A stretch of DNA of 61,409 bases from JAPLYB01 sp964500015 (GCA_964500015.1 CAZCMN010000001.1:1-61409); one strand, 5' to 3'; shown: positions 26,659 to 34,032, counted from the first letter of the stretch. Made by a program: numbers and translations. The notes: generated by a model not told the origin, from the letters alone.

Positions 26659-26764
26659 GCTATAAGTGTTAATAATTCAGATTTTCTGATTTTGTTTGTT
26701 TCTTAAAGAATTGTTAGAGACAAGAAATTGTTTATATGTTAATTACAACATAACTCGGAAAGAA

Positions 26765-27049
26765 TTAATTAGTAGGTTCAGGAAAATACTCTTTTTTCAT
26801 TGCAATGTCGTGAAAGGAGAGATGACGGCAGGGCTGTCCTACAACTACAACTTCATTATGCTTGCTTCTCCGAAATACAATTCCCCGATAATCACAATGC
26901 CCAGTCTGAACTGAAGAGATTATTCCAGATCTCTTTTGCCCTTCATTTCCAAGATATAATGTGCAATCTGCTGAACATCTCACACTTTCTGGAATATATT
27001 TTCTTCGATGCTCTTCAGAGCCTGGTGTGGATGTTGTTTCCGGAGTCAT
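26765..27049 (-). CDS. Hypothetical protein
   Basis: 94 residues. The minus frame gives a protein-like sequence (CTLYLGNEGQKRSGIISS, YRGIVFRR, NEVVVVGQP) with four Cys and no membrane segment, while the overlapping plus-strand frames look random. A TTAAAAAC box lies about 25 nt upstream of the ATG. No family recognised. Moderate confidence that it is a real gene. Confidence 0.45.
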   Translation of the reverse strand: MTPETTSTPGSEEHRRKYIPESVRCSADCTLYLGNEGQKRSGIISSVQTGHCDYRGIVFRRSKHNEVVVVGQPCRHLSFHDIAMKKEYFPEPTN

Positions 27050-27112
27050 AAATTCTCATAGAAGTTTTGTTTTTAAGTGTTGCGCCCTGTTATTATTCTA
27101 CAAGGTGCGCTT

Positions 27113-27592
27113 TTATCTTTCAAATTCTTCTAGGACACCAGAAATCTTAGCACTAGTTTTTATTATAAAACTCACAACTTTTTGATAGCGTTCTTCAGAA
27201 CAATCTATCAAATTTTTAACAAGTTCTGGATGTAATATGCTGAGTTTATCTGCAACCCTGAATATTTTTCCTTCTTCTGTAACAGGATTGCCCTTTGTTC
27301 TATGATTTAAGATGCAATCTCTTAGTGTTTCACTTAACTCAAATTGTTTTTCTAGGATTTCAATAGAATGTTTTTCATGATCTTCTTTATCTATTACTTT
27401 TCCAATATCATGCAACAAACCAGCTATCTCAAGAGTTTCTTTATCAACATCTTTCTTTTCAGCTAAAATCAATGCTATTTCAGAATCAAGTTTAGAATGA
27501 AGAATGATAAATTTAGCATTTTCCTTGTTCTCTAGCTTCATCAACGTTTCTTTGCAGAATTTCCTAGCTTTCTCAACATCTAATCTTTCCAT
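27113..27592 (-). CDS. HD-domain hydrolase
   Basis: 159 residues. The HD signature is GLLHDIGKVID near residues 82-92 with an additional His in EKHSIEILE and NHRTKG. HD proteins are metal-dependent phosphohydrolases acting on nucleotides or phosphodiesters. The promoter (27611-27630, minus strand) reads CGAAAGAATTTTATACC. Independent of the protease cassette upstream, although on the same strand with 42 nt between. Confidence 0.8.
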   Translation of the reverse strand: MERLDVEKARKFCKETLMKLENKENAKFIILHSKLDSEIALILAEKKDVDKETLEIAGLLHDIGKVIDKEDHEKHSIEILEKQFELSETLRDCILNHRTKGNPVTEEGKIFRVADKLSILHPELVKNLIDCSEERYQKVVSFIIKTSAKISGVLEEFER

Positions 27593-27634
27593 AGAAGTTT
27601 ATTATGAAGAGGTATAAAATTCTTTCGAGCGGGC

Positions 27635-28282
27635 CTAAATTTTAGCTTCTGGATTTCCTAAGAGAACTTGACCAAAGTAGTTATTCCATAATGCCCAGGT
27701 TAATACAAATGAATCCGCCTCTTTACTATTAATTACCTTTTTCAAATTTTTTAATATTTGTTTTTTAGAATTTTCATAGGCATCTTGTGTAGATTGCCCC
27801 TTAATTAGCGAGATAGGAATTAAATTTGAAGGCTCTAAAAAAAGTTTAGCTTTGTTATCATTGTGTGGTTTTGCACTCCACCTGGCGTCCATAACAAAAA
27901 CAAATGGCAAAGAATATCCAATAAAACAACTCTCCTTATTACTTTCAACACACTTTTCACCCAGTATTTGTGCAGCATTACAGGATCGGGCGTAAGTAAT
28001 TCTTCCGTTTAAAAGATGCTCATTTTCACCTACTTTAATTAATACGCAATCTTTATAACCATAAATTGAATCTGCAGATCCATGCCCGTTTAAAACAATT
28101 AAATTGTAATCTAATTTTGTGACAATTTTAGAAAAATTATTTATTTCTACTTCTTCGTCAGTTATCTCTTTAAGTTTAACATTTCTATTCTTAGCCTCTT
28201 CGATTATAATTTTAGAAAAATAATATAAATATTCAGTTGCATCATCATATCTTGGACAAGTAATTATGAGCCCTTTTTGCAT
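27635..28282 (-). CDS. Caspase/CHAT-like cysteine protease, gene 3 of a tight cassette
   Basis: 215 residues. A hydrophobic strand leads into LNGHGS (His67), and about 34 residues later another strand leads into ARSCNAA (Cys101). A strand ending in His-Gly followed by a strand ending in Cys is the catalytic His/Cys dyad arrangement of the caspase-hemoglobinase (CD clan) fold, seen in CHAT, gingipain and metacaspase families. No separate sensor domain is present. It starts 1 nt after the stop of the 84-residue gene, so the three genes are almost certainly one transcript. Protease activity is inferred from fold and motif. Confidence 0.65.
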   Translation of the reverse strand: MQKGLIITCPRYDDATEYLYYFSKIIIEEAKNRNVKLKEITDEEVEINNFSKIVTKLDYNLIVLNGHGSADSIYGYKDCVLIKVGENEHLLNGRITYARSCNAAQILGEKCVESNKESCFIGYSLPFVFVMDARWSAKPHNDNKAKLFLEPSNLIPISLIKGQSTQDAYENSKKQILKNLKKVINSKEADSFVLTWALWNNYFGQVLLGNPEAKI

Positions 28283-28283
28283 T

Positions 28284-28538
28284 TTAGTTTGTCAAAGAAT
28301 TAAGTTCGTTTATTAGTTTTCCACTAGTAACTGCTTTAATAAAATTAATATGCATTTGTATTATTTGTTTACCTTCTTTATCCCCAATCCTTACATGTTC
28401 TATCATCTCTTCTTTGTTTAGGGTTTTGCCACCCCCAATAGATAGCTTGACTGTTGAAGGACTTGCATTTAGCCGCATAATAACTAGTTCTTTTATCTTT
28501 TCATTAGTTTCTTCTTTAGAATCTTCTTGTTCGCTCAT
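28284..28538 (-). CDS. 84-residue cassette protein (gene 2)
   Basis: 84 residues: a charged acidic N-terminus (1-25) and a compact C-terminal domain (SPSTVKLSIGGGKTLNKEEM, then IIQMHINFIKAVTSGKL). No known domain. Its start overlaps the end of the 61-residue gene by 4 nt (ATGA) and its stop lies 1 nt before the protease start. Possible substrate, sensor or inhibitor of the protease. Confidence 0.6.
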   Translation of the reverse strand: MSEQEDSKEETNEKIKELVIMRLNASPSTVKLSIGGGKTLNKEEMIEHVRIGDKEGKQIIQMHINFIKAVTSGKLINELNSLTN

Positions 28539-28720
28539 ATTATCTCTAACTCCTGAAGGGCTTTTAAAATTTTCTGTCCTAAAATGCTATTGCTACTTAT
28601 CTCAAAAAAAGAGGTATTCCAGTTATAAGGCTTTTTATCTATAATAACAATAATGTCCTCCCTTAATGCATCAGGTACATTTGCATAAATTTTCAAGAAT
28701 TTAGCTCTTTTATCTTCCAT
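28535..28720 (-). CDS. 61-residue cassette protein (gene 1)
   Basis: 61 residues; the core (about 12-60) reads NVPDALREDIIVIIDKKPYNW, then FFEISSNSILGQKILKALQEL. This pattern (LRE-x-I-x-V-x-I-D-x-x-P-x-x-W ... G-x-x-I-L-x-x-L) looks to me like a widespread uncharacterised small family in bacteria and archaea, but I cannot verify it here. First gene of the cassette, behind a TATA box bracketed by direct repeats. Confidence 0.6.
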   Translation of the reverse strand: MEDKRAKFLKIYANVPDALREDIIVIIDKKPYNWNTSFFEISSNSILGQKILKALQELEII

Positions 28721-28731
28721 AGTAACACTCC

Positions 28732-28767
28732 CTCTTTAATGATACTTATATACATTTACTCTTTAAT
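28732..28767 (-). promoter_or_regulatory. Cassette promoter: TATA box between direct repeats
   Basis: On the minus strand ATTAAAGAG occurs on both sides of the TATA element GTATATAAG (about 28744-28753). The copies (plus-strand CTCTTTAAT) are at 28732-28740 and 28759-28767, 27 bp apart. This is the layout of an operator controlling access to the TATA box. Confidence 0.45.
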
Positions 28768-28810
28768 AATTTATCGAAAACCATCATCAACAAAAATAAG
28801 TTCTTCTTAT

Positions 28811-28870
28811 TCATTTTTTCCTCAGCTTAATCTCCCCTTTCTTTGATTTGGGGAATGGTGTGGGGATTGT
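28811..28870 (-). pseudogene. AbrB-gene tail fragment
   Basis: A 19-codon open stretch ends in KSKKGEIKLRKK and a TGA stop. The last 8 codons match the C-terminus of the intact AbrB-like gene at 33763-33927 (RGEIKLRKK), and 27 nt are identical to the fragment at 32784-32825. It is preceded by an in-frame stop, so it cannot be a full gene. It lies downstream of the 131-residue ORFan. Confidence 0.5.
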
Positions 28871-28933
28871 TTAGGCATTTAAGGATTATTGTGATTTCTT
28901 TGCAGAGTGAGTTTGAGCAATAAAAGAAACAGC

Positions 28934-29329
28934 TTATATGCCCGCAGGTTTAAATGCGGCCTTAATAGCTGCGTTTATCCTATCTTCTAAAGGTTTAGTT
29001 GGTGTCCTAAATGAAAAAAGGTCTATTGCTATTGAATCTATTTCTGTGCCTCCACTATTAAAAAGCATAGAAGAGGGCGTGCTTTCAGCTCGAAGCATAA
29101 GACCAATATCTTCAGTTGACATAGCATACCCCATCTGTACATTTTGTATATGAGAAAGTGTAGGGTCGCAAAGACTAAGATAAAAAGCATTTCTTTGGAG
29201 GAAATCCATTATGGCCCCATATGCTTTATGCATGTTAGCCCCCATATCTCCTCGAGGCGCGTTGTGTTCTCTTTCCAAAGTGGATCCACGATAGATTTGA
29301 ATTCTTCCGCAATATTCTGGTGTTGGCAT
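28934..29329 (-). CDS. ORFan behind a conserved leader
   Basis: 131 residues, globular, no membrane segment or known domain, ending FKPAGI. The coding sequence is richer in G/C at codon ends than most neighbours. The ATG at 29329 is preceded by a 36-nt leader that is almost identical to the one before the unrelated gene at 32832, and an AbrB tail fragment lies downstream, as it does behind that gene. Confidence 0.5.
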   Translation of the reverse strand: MPTPEYCGRIQIYRGSTLEREHNAPRGDMGANMHKAYGAIMDFLQRNAFYLSLCDPTLSHIQNVQMGYAMSTEDIGLMLRAESTPSSMLFNSGGTEIDSIAIDLFSFRTPTKPLEDRINAAIKAAFKPAGI

Positions 29330-29338
29330 TTTAATTTT

Positions 29339-29374
29339 TTCAGAATAAGGTTTCTGGTACCCATCACCTCAAAA
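29339..29374 (-). promoter_or_regulatory. Conserved 36-nt leader, copy 1
   Basis: On the minus strand: TTTTGAGGTGATGGGTACC followed by AGAAACCTTATTCTGAA, ending 10 nt before the ATG at 29329. It matches copy 2 (33707-33742) at 33 of 36 positions. A TTTAAATAA TATA box lies about 25 nt further upstream (near 29391-29399), so the element sits in the 5' UTR. It contains GGTACC, the core of the palindromes at 33989-34024. Confidence 0.6.
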
Positions 29375-29498
29375 GGATATTCCCCATGGTTATTTAAAGG
29401 TTTTTCTTTATCTTTCAGAATAATAATCCTTAAAAACTTCAAGAAGAATGAATAATGTAGACAAAATGAGCAGAAGAAGAATTCAAGAAAGTGATTGA

Positions 29499-29858
29499 AT
29501 GCGCCTTGGGGGATTTCTTAAGGAGAGCCACTATGAAAGGATCTATTTGGAAAAGGAACGAATCCGCAGAAGAGGTCACAAGGGGATCAAGGGACTTGTT
29601 TTGGGCAGCGGGATTGCTTTTGGGTTGACTATTGCATCAACATTGGTGACAGGAAGTGTATCTCAGAATTATTATTTGAAGTCAGAGCTTTATTGTCATG
29701 GGTTTTCTGTTAATGTAGAAGAGGATAAAAGAAATTATAACCTTTCTGAGAAGTATGGAATTGCCTGTTTGTATCTTTTTGGGGCTGCGTGTGCTAGTGG
29801 GTTTGTAGTGATGATGGCAGAATGTGCACTTAGAGATGCCCAAGAACAAAGAGCATGA
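29499..29858 (+). CDS. Small two-helix membrane protein
   Basis: 119 residues. A basic cytoplasmic N-terminus (1-28) precedes transmembrane helix 1 (about 32-53), an external loop with one Cys, and helix 2 (about 86-107). No known family. It diverges from the 131-residue ORFan. Confidence 0.5.
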   Translation: MRLGGFLKESHYERIYLEKERIRRRGHKGIKGLVLGSGIAFGLTIASTLVTGSVSQNYYLKSELYCHGFSVNVEEDKRNYNLSEKYGIACLYLFGAACASGFVVMMAECALRDAQEQRA

Positions 29859-29910
29859 TAAGAAGTCATGCAGGTAGATGATTAAAATTAAGATTAAACC
29901 TTTTTCTTTT

Positions 29911-29984
29911 GGCGGAGTGAGTTCGAGCGAAGTGAATCGGACTTTAACCATAAATCTTAATAACTCTTGTTCTTTTAATTGATC
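29911..29984 (+). promoter_or_regulatory. Upstream region of the Cas4-like gene
   Basis: The 120 bp before the nuclease gene hold one of the dispersed GC-rich motifs and, from about 29951, an AAATCTTAATAAC stretch about 25 nt before the ATG at 29985 that could serve as its TATA box. Confidence 0.25.
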
Positions 29985-31358
29985 ATGGAAGATATTACAA
30001 AGCAAATTTCTGGTTTCGCAAAAGTAAGCCCACATGGCACATTATCTGGAATTATAAAAAAGAGATTAAACAATCAACAATCTAGGATAAGAAAGGATTA
30101 TTGGGGAGTTACAGATATTTGTAATCCATTACAAACCTATTTTAGAATAAAATATCCAGAAATATACAAAGATTCTGTAGAAACAAAGAAGAAATTTTCA
30201 TTGGGAAATAAACAACATAATATACTTCAAAAAAAGCTAGAAACAATAAATGGATTTGTAGATCGAGAAATAATCCTTGATGGAAGATTATTAGGAATTC
30301 CATTAAAAGGAAGAGCTGATGCAAAAATAGGTACTTCTATATGGGAAATAAAATCAAAAGAAGCTTTACCTAAAGATATAAGTGAATTATTAAAAAATTA
30401 TCCACAAGATATTGAACAAGTGTGTTTTTATTCTTTAATTGACCCAGAGTATCCAAAAGAAAATATCCTGATTACTACAACACACTCTAATTCAGAGGAG
30501 TGCAAGGCATATAAAATAAAAATAATGGACCTAGGAAAAATAAAAGCTCTTGCTTTAACAAGAATTGAAAAGTTAAACAAGTGGTTGGACGAAGGAAAAT
30601 TACCTTCTCTATCATTCAAATGCAGATATTGCAATGATGATTGCACAATTAAAGATGCGAAACTTTGCTCTTTTTTCGAAAACGAACCGCTATCTTGTGA
30701 AGTTGAAGATTTTATAAAAATAGAAGAAGCTCCGGAAATAGAAGAAAACTTGAAAAAGATAAGCATTTTCAAATCTGAAGCAATACCAATATTTTTATTT
30801 AACCTAATAACTCCAAGACAGTATATTCTCAAAGAATCTTGCGATTTGGAAGAAGAACCCTTTGATAATTCTTATAAAACAGAACATAAACAATTAATTC
30901 AAGATGTATTATATGAAGAAGGCAAAATCATTAACAATGAAGAATTAAAAAAGCTGAAAGAATTACAAAAAATTAAAGAATTATATCAAGGAAGAAATTC
31001 TTTTATTAAATTAGATTTAAATGGAGAAGAGAAAATATGCCCTCTTTTAATTCATATTAGCCAAAGTACATATTCTAATGCATTACAAAATGTTTCTCCT
31101 TATAAAAAAGGAGAATTGGGATTACAATGTTTAAATAATGGGGTAAATCAAGGTTATTTAATTGCATATTTTCCTGAACAAAATCACGAGGTAAGGGTTT
31201 TTGAAATCAGTTATGATTTTGAAAAAGGAACCCTAAACAAAATAAAAAAAATTGTTGAAATTCTTAAAAATAAAGATAAAGACAAATTAAATGAATTGCC
31301 AAGATGCCCAGATTTCATGTGTAAAGCTTGTGCTTATCAAAATATCTGCCCAGAATAA
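29985..31358 (+). CDS. Cas4/RecB-like PD-(D/E)XK nuclease, Fe-S type
   Basis: 457 residues from the ATG at 29985; a TTG two codons upstream is unlikely. Motifs in order: Cys46 (DICN), His78 (GNKQHN), Asp112 (GRADAK), Glu121-x-Lys123 (WEIKSK), Gln145, and a C-terminal Cys cluster (RCPDFMCKACAYQNICPE). That is the Cas4/AddB-type arrangement with an iron-sulphur cluster pinning the nuclease. An extra Cys group (KCRYCNDDC...C, about 208-221) lies in the middle. It is longer than Cas4 and no CRISPR array or other cas gene is in the window. Confidence 0.72.
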   Translation: MEDITKQISGFAKVSPHGTLSGIIKKRLNNQQSRIRKDYWGVTDICNPLQTYFRIKYPEIYKDSVETKKKFSLGNKQHNILQKKLETINGFVDREIILDGRLLGIPLKGRADAKIGTSIWEIKSKEALPKDISELLKNYPQDIEQVCFYSLIDPEYPKENILITTTHSNSEECKAYKIKIMDLGKIKALALTRIEKLNKWLDEGKLPSLSFKCRYCNDDCTIKDAKLCSFFENEPLSCEVEDFIKIEEAPEIEENLKKISIFKSEAIPIFLFNLITPRQYILKESCDLEEEPFDNSYKTEHKQLIQDVLYEEGKIINNEELKKLKELQKIKELYQGRNSFIKLDLNGEEKICPLLIHISQSTYSNALQNVSPYKKGELGLQCLNNGVNQGYLIAYFPEQNHEVRVFEISYDFEKGTLNKIKKIVEILKNKDKDKLNELPRCPDFMCKACAYQNICPE

Positions 31359-31469
31359 ATGGTTTTTAGGATTTTTTCTTTTCTTTTTTAGGATGCCCAG
31401 AACATACATTTCTTATTATTAAGTGATTACAGAAGAAAGATTTATAAATAGAGAATGTTAAAGGGATTA

Positions 31470-32057
31470 ATGGGATCGTTTACAGATGGTTTAAATTTAG
31501 GACTTGTAGGTAATCTTGCAGTTTGTAATGTTGTAGCAGACACACAACCAAAAGACGTTAGGTTTTTGGGCGTTGTTCATGATCTTTCAGATGGAAATGA
31601 TAATGGGGACCCTTCAATTGTTTTAAAATTTTATGAGATGTTTAGACATAACAAACCAAGTGCCCATAATGTAGATCTTTTAAGAAGCAGAAATTTTTTA
31701 GAAGATGTTTTGAGATCTAGTGGCAGAAATGGTTTTAACAGAGCATCTGGATTGGGCTTTGCTATTGTTTCTGATCATGCAGATATGGTTAATGCAGTAA
31801 GATGGAGCCTTAAATATCCCACTGTCCCAATTAATACTTTATGGGTTTATGACGGAACGTCCAGAGTGTACAAGATGCAGAGTATTGATTCTGAAGGTTC
31901 TTTTTGTAGAGGAGAAAGGGCAATTGTGGATTGTGAAAGTGCTGCCTGGGATATTTATCTTGGTTCTCCTAGAAGAGACGATGACAAAAAAGCATATCTA
32001 AACTATCATCTTCCAGATGGTGAGCTAGTTGATGCTGTTATCCATCCTAAATATTAG
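31470..32057 (+). CDS. Hypothetical protein
   Basis: 195 residues from the ATG at 31470. The TATA box ATTTATAAATAG (about 31439-31450) places a leaderless start there; an in-frame ATG at 31455 lies too close to the box. Globular, with several Asp/Asn-rich loops (DLSDGNDNGDPS) and no membrane segment. No family recognised. Its stop overlaps the stop of a tiny minus-strand gene. Confidence 0.5.
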   Translation: MGSFTDGLNLGLVGNLAVCNVVADTQPKDVRFLGVVHDLSDGNDNGDPSIVLKFYEMFRHNKPSAHNVDLLRSRNFLEDVLRSSGRNGFNRASGLGFAIVSDHADMVNAVRWSLKYPTVPINTLWVYDGTSRVYKMQSIDSEGSFCRGERAIVDCESAAWDIYLGSPRRDDDKKAYLNYHLPDGELVDAVIHPKY

Positions 32058-32194
32058 TGCAAATCAACGTAATAGTAATACTTGTCCCCAGAACAAGATG
32101 CTCCTGTTTTGTAGCCTTTTTTATTTAGAAGAATGATAAAATTTCGGATGCTGGGGTCTAGTTCAGGGATTATTTCTTTTGTAAGATCTTGCAT
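32054..32194 (-). CDS. 46-residue protein with a CSG motif
   Basis: 46 residues: ELDPSIRNFIILLNKKGYKT, then GASCSGDKYYYYVDL. The LNxxGYxTxxSCSG pattern resembles a short domain found in phage and bacterial hypothetical proteins (usually SCSGH followed by an aromatic strand). A TTTAAA box (32215-32220) lies about 24 nt before the ATG. It is antisense to nothing except the last codon of the plus-strand neighbour. Confidence 0.5.
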   Translation of the reverse strand: MQDLTKEIIPELDPSIRNFIILLNKKGYKTGASCSGDKYYYYVDLH

Positions 32195-32301
32195 AATTTG
32201 AAAAGAGGGGGGAGTTTAAAGGGTTTTGGAAAGAAGGGGGAGCGAGCTCGAGCAGAGAGAGCAGAGTGTAACAAAATTATCAGTTTAAACACAAGAAGAA
32301 A

Positions 32302-32658
32302 TTATGCCCTTGGAAGGTTAAGTCCTGGGCGACATCGTGCATAGTCTGTATCACCATCAAGTCTTATTTTATAAACATATACTGTATCAGTTGTTTCAAT
32401 TCCAAACTCTTTAAGAACAGCACGAGTTGCTACCTCACCTAGCCCCATAACATCTGAAATAAGGGTATGTGTATCCTGAAGAATATCCTTTAAGTCAGGA
32501 CTAAGATTGCGTTTGGTATCAAATTCTTTTCTTTCAGTTACTTTTGCCCGCAATCCTCCCTGGATTAATTCTCTCTGAACTGTTTCTGGTTCTAGAAAAT
32601 ACCCTCCTGTAAAACCCCAAACAAGGTTTGCGTGTGAAACTGAATCAAATGTGAGCAT
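32302..32658 (-). CDS. Hypothetical protein
   Basis: 118 residues from the ATG at 32658; the longer frame would need TTG at 32667. A TTTAAAAAG box about 35 nt upstream supports the ATG. Helical second half (LKDILQDTHTLISDVMGLGE) and a beta strand TVYVYKIRLDG near the end. No membrane segment, no family recognised. Confidence 0.45.
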   Translation of the reverse strand: MLTFDSVSHANLVWGFTGGYFLEPETVQRELIQGGLRAKVTERKEFDTKRNLSPDLKDILQDTHTLISDVMGLGEVATRAVLKEFGIETTDTVYVYKIRLDGDTDYARCRPGLNLPRA

Positions 32659-32783
32659 TTTAATCAATTTCTAAAAGAAAATTCACTTTTTAAACGTTTC
32701 CATTTATAACTACTTTATAGAGACAAAGAAAATGATGTAACTTATCTTTACTGATTATATCTGATATCGATGATGGTTCAATC

Positions 32784-32825
32784 TCATTTTTTCCTCAGCT
32801 TAATCTCCCCTCTCCTCGCCTCAAC
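32784..32825 (-). pseudogene. AbrB-gene tail fragment
   Basis: Thirteen codons VEARRGEIKLRKK plus TGA, directly preceded by an in-frame TAA. It matches the last 13 residues of the AbrB-like protein encoded at 33763 (AEAKRGEIKLRKK, ignoring its final Val). It starts 7 nt after the stop of the 289-residue ORFan. Confidence 0.55.
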
Positions 32826-32831
32826 TTAAAA

Positions 32832-33701
32832 TTAAAAGTCCTTTGGATTTGCCCAATCTCTTCTTTCTACAAAAGCATTTATTCTGTCATGAACAGATTT
32901 GGGAGTCCATTTCTTTACATTAGCATAACTTTTTTCAATTTTTTGGGGATCAGTTACTCCTGCAAAGAATTTTGCAGTAATTGCTCCCAATGTTCTATTT
33001 AAAAAAATAGGATTTGCTACTAGAACATAATCTTCACCAAAGTCACATATCTCTGGATGCAATAATGCAACAGCAACAAGAAAATCACTTGAAACAGCAT
33101 CTCTATCAAACATACCACTTTCATCTATAACTGCTTTTTTTAAAGACGAAAAAGTATTATATTTTTCAATTAAGCTTTTTCCTTCACTTAAACCAGGCCA
33201 ATATAATCGTCTTGTCACACAAATATCTGAAACCAATTGTGGTTCTCTTATTCCTTCAACTTGTCCTTGTGAGCAAAAATAATTTTCTTTGTCTAAAACA
33301 CCAAGTACTTGTCGTAAAGCATGATTCTTTTGATTTCTATTCAGTAAAGGATAAACAGATCCCACAGCATTCCATAATTCAATTGGAATCGCTTCATACG
33401 GACCACCAGCAATAGCAGTAATCCACTCATTTTTTCCATAAGCCTTCTCCAAGCTATCATGATATTTTTCAAAAATCATTCCAATAGCTCTGTCTGGGTC
33501 TTTTCTTAATACATGAACAAAAGGTTCAATGTCAGTAAGTGCTACAAGATGGTGTTTATCTGTTTCTGTTTCTATTCCTCTGACAACTTCTTGCGCTATT
33601 CTTTCAGATCTAGACTCTACAGATTCTTGTTGCAAGTTATCAATTAGTTGATCTATAGTTTCTGGAACTGCAAATGGTTTTGCTAGTTTTTTTCTTTCCA
33701 T
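32832..33701 (-). CDS. 289-residue ORFan behind a conserved leader
   Basis: 289 residues, mostly helical, no membrane segment and no recognised domain. The N-terminal 60 residues look like a basic/acidic helical arm and the rest is globular. It lies directly after the AbrB-like gene on the same strand; the TTTAAATA box for its own transcript overlaps the AbrB stop codon. The 36-nt leader before it is shared with the 131-residue ORFan at 28934. An AbrB tail fragment follows it. Confidence 0.5.
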   Translation of the reverse strand: MERKKLAKPFAVPETIDQLIDNLQQESVESRSERIAQEVVRGIETETDKHHLVALTDIEPFVHVLRKDPDRAIGMIFEKYHDSLEKAYGKNEWITAIAGGPYEAIPIELWNAVGSVYPLLNRNQKNHALRQVLGVLDKENYFCSQGQVEGIREPQLVSDICVTRRLYWPGLSEGKSLIEKYNTFSSLKKAVIDESGMFDRDAVSSDFLVAVALLHPEICDFGEDYVLVANPIFLNRTLGAITAKFFAGVTDPQKIEKSYANVKKWTPKSVHDRINAFVERRDWANPKDF

Positions 33702-33706
33702 AATAA

Positions 33707-33742
33707 TTCAGAATAAGGTTTCTGGTGACCATCACCACAAAA
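33707..33742 (-). promoter_or_regulatory. Conserved 36-nt leader, copy 2
   Basis: On the minus strand: TTTTGTGGTGATGGTCACC followed by AGAAACCTTATTCTGAA, ending 6 nt before the ATG at 33701. It is 33/36 identical to copy 1. GGTGA-TGG-TCACC can form a small hairpin in this copy. In both copies an in-frame ATG opens a short peptide beginning M(G/V)TRNLIL, so a leader peptide is also possible. Confidence 0.6.
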
Positions 33743-33762
33743 AACAGACCTGATTAGGATAT

Positions 33763-33927
33763 TTAAACCTTTTTCCTCAGCTTAATTTCCCCTCTCTTCG
33801 CTTCCGCCTCAAGCTCGTCTCCTTCTTTGAAACCTGATTCATTTATGAAACCTTCAGGAATAACTACAACGAATTTATGATAAATCTTACTTTGTTTTTT
33901 ATCCGATACTTGTTTTTGAAGCTTCAT
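33763..33927 (-). CDS. AbrB/SpoVT (MazE-fold) DNA-binding protein
   Basis: 54 residues, a single swapped-hairpin domain: KFVVVIPEGFINESGF, then KEGDELEAEAKRGEIKLRKK. This is the classic AbrB pattern (strand, IP, helix, xxGD, strand). Such proteins are transcription regulators or antitoxins acting as dimers. It is divergent from the 36-residue membrane peptide across 105 bp that hold three GGTACC-cored sites. A TTAAATATC box (about 33946-33954) lies about 25 nt before the ATG. Confidence 0.78.
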   Translation of the reverse strand: MKLQKQVSDKKQSKIYHKFVVVIPEGFINESGFKEGDELEAEAKRGEIKLRKKV

Positions 33928-33956
33928 ATATATTACAACTTACAGAGATATTTAAG

Positions 33957-34025
33957 CATTTTGGTACCCACCACTTTAAAGTTAATAATTGGGTACCCAA
34001 ATATTTATAAGTCTGGGTACCCAAG
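33957..34025. promoter_or_regulatory. Palindromic GGGTACCC operators around a TATA box
   Basis: TTGGGTACCCAA (33989-34000) and TGGGTACCCA (34014-34023) lie 24 bp centre to centre, on either side of TTTATA (34004-34009). A third, half-conserved site TTGGTACCCA is at 33961-33970, next to the AbrB TATA box. Likely binding sites of the adjacent AbrB-like protein, able to block both divergent promoters. Confidence 0.65.
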
Positions 34026-34032
34026 AAAATGC

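Larger units (their letters stand above)
28901..32264. repeat. Dispersed GC-rich motif GAGTGAGTTCGAGC (three sites)
   Basis: Related short motifs occur between genes at 28902-28918 (GCAGAGTGAGTTTGAGC), 29911-29929 (GGCGGAGTGAGTTCGAGCG) and 32236-32254 (GGGGAGCGAGCTCGAGCAG). They stand out against the AT-rich background and lie only in the cassette region. They may be remnants of coding sequence or recombination junctions. Confidence 0.3.

Noticed and set aside
26696..27185. Three plus-strand frames opposite the 94-residue gene
   Set aside because: They overlap one another, have random-looking composition and no promoter placement, while the minus frame looks coding.
29209..29442. 77-residue minus-strand frame beginning before the 131-residue ORFan
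   Set aside because: It overlaps the ORFan start over 120 nt in another frame and lacks its own promoter spacing; only its short MGTRNLIL stretch is conserved, which is covered as part of the shared leader.
29985..31358. CRISPR-Cas locus near the Cas4-like gene
   Set aside because: No regularly spaced repeats and no cas1, cas2 or effector gene anywhere in the window.
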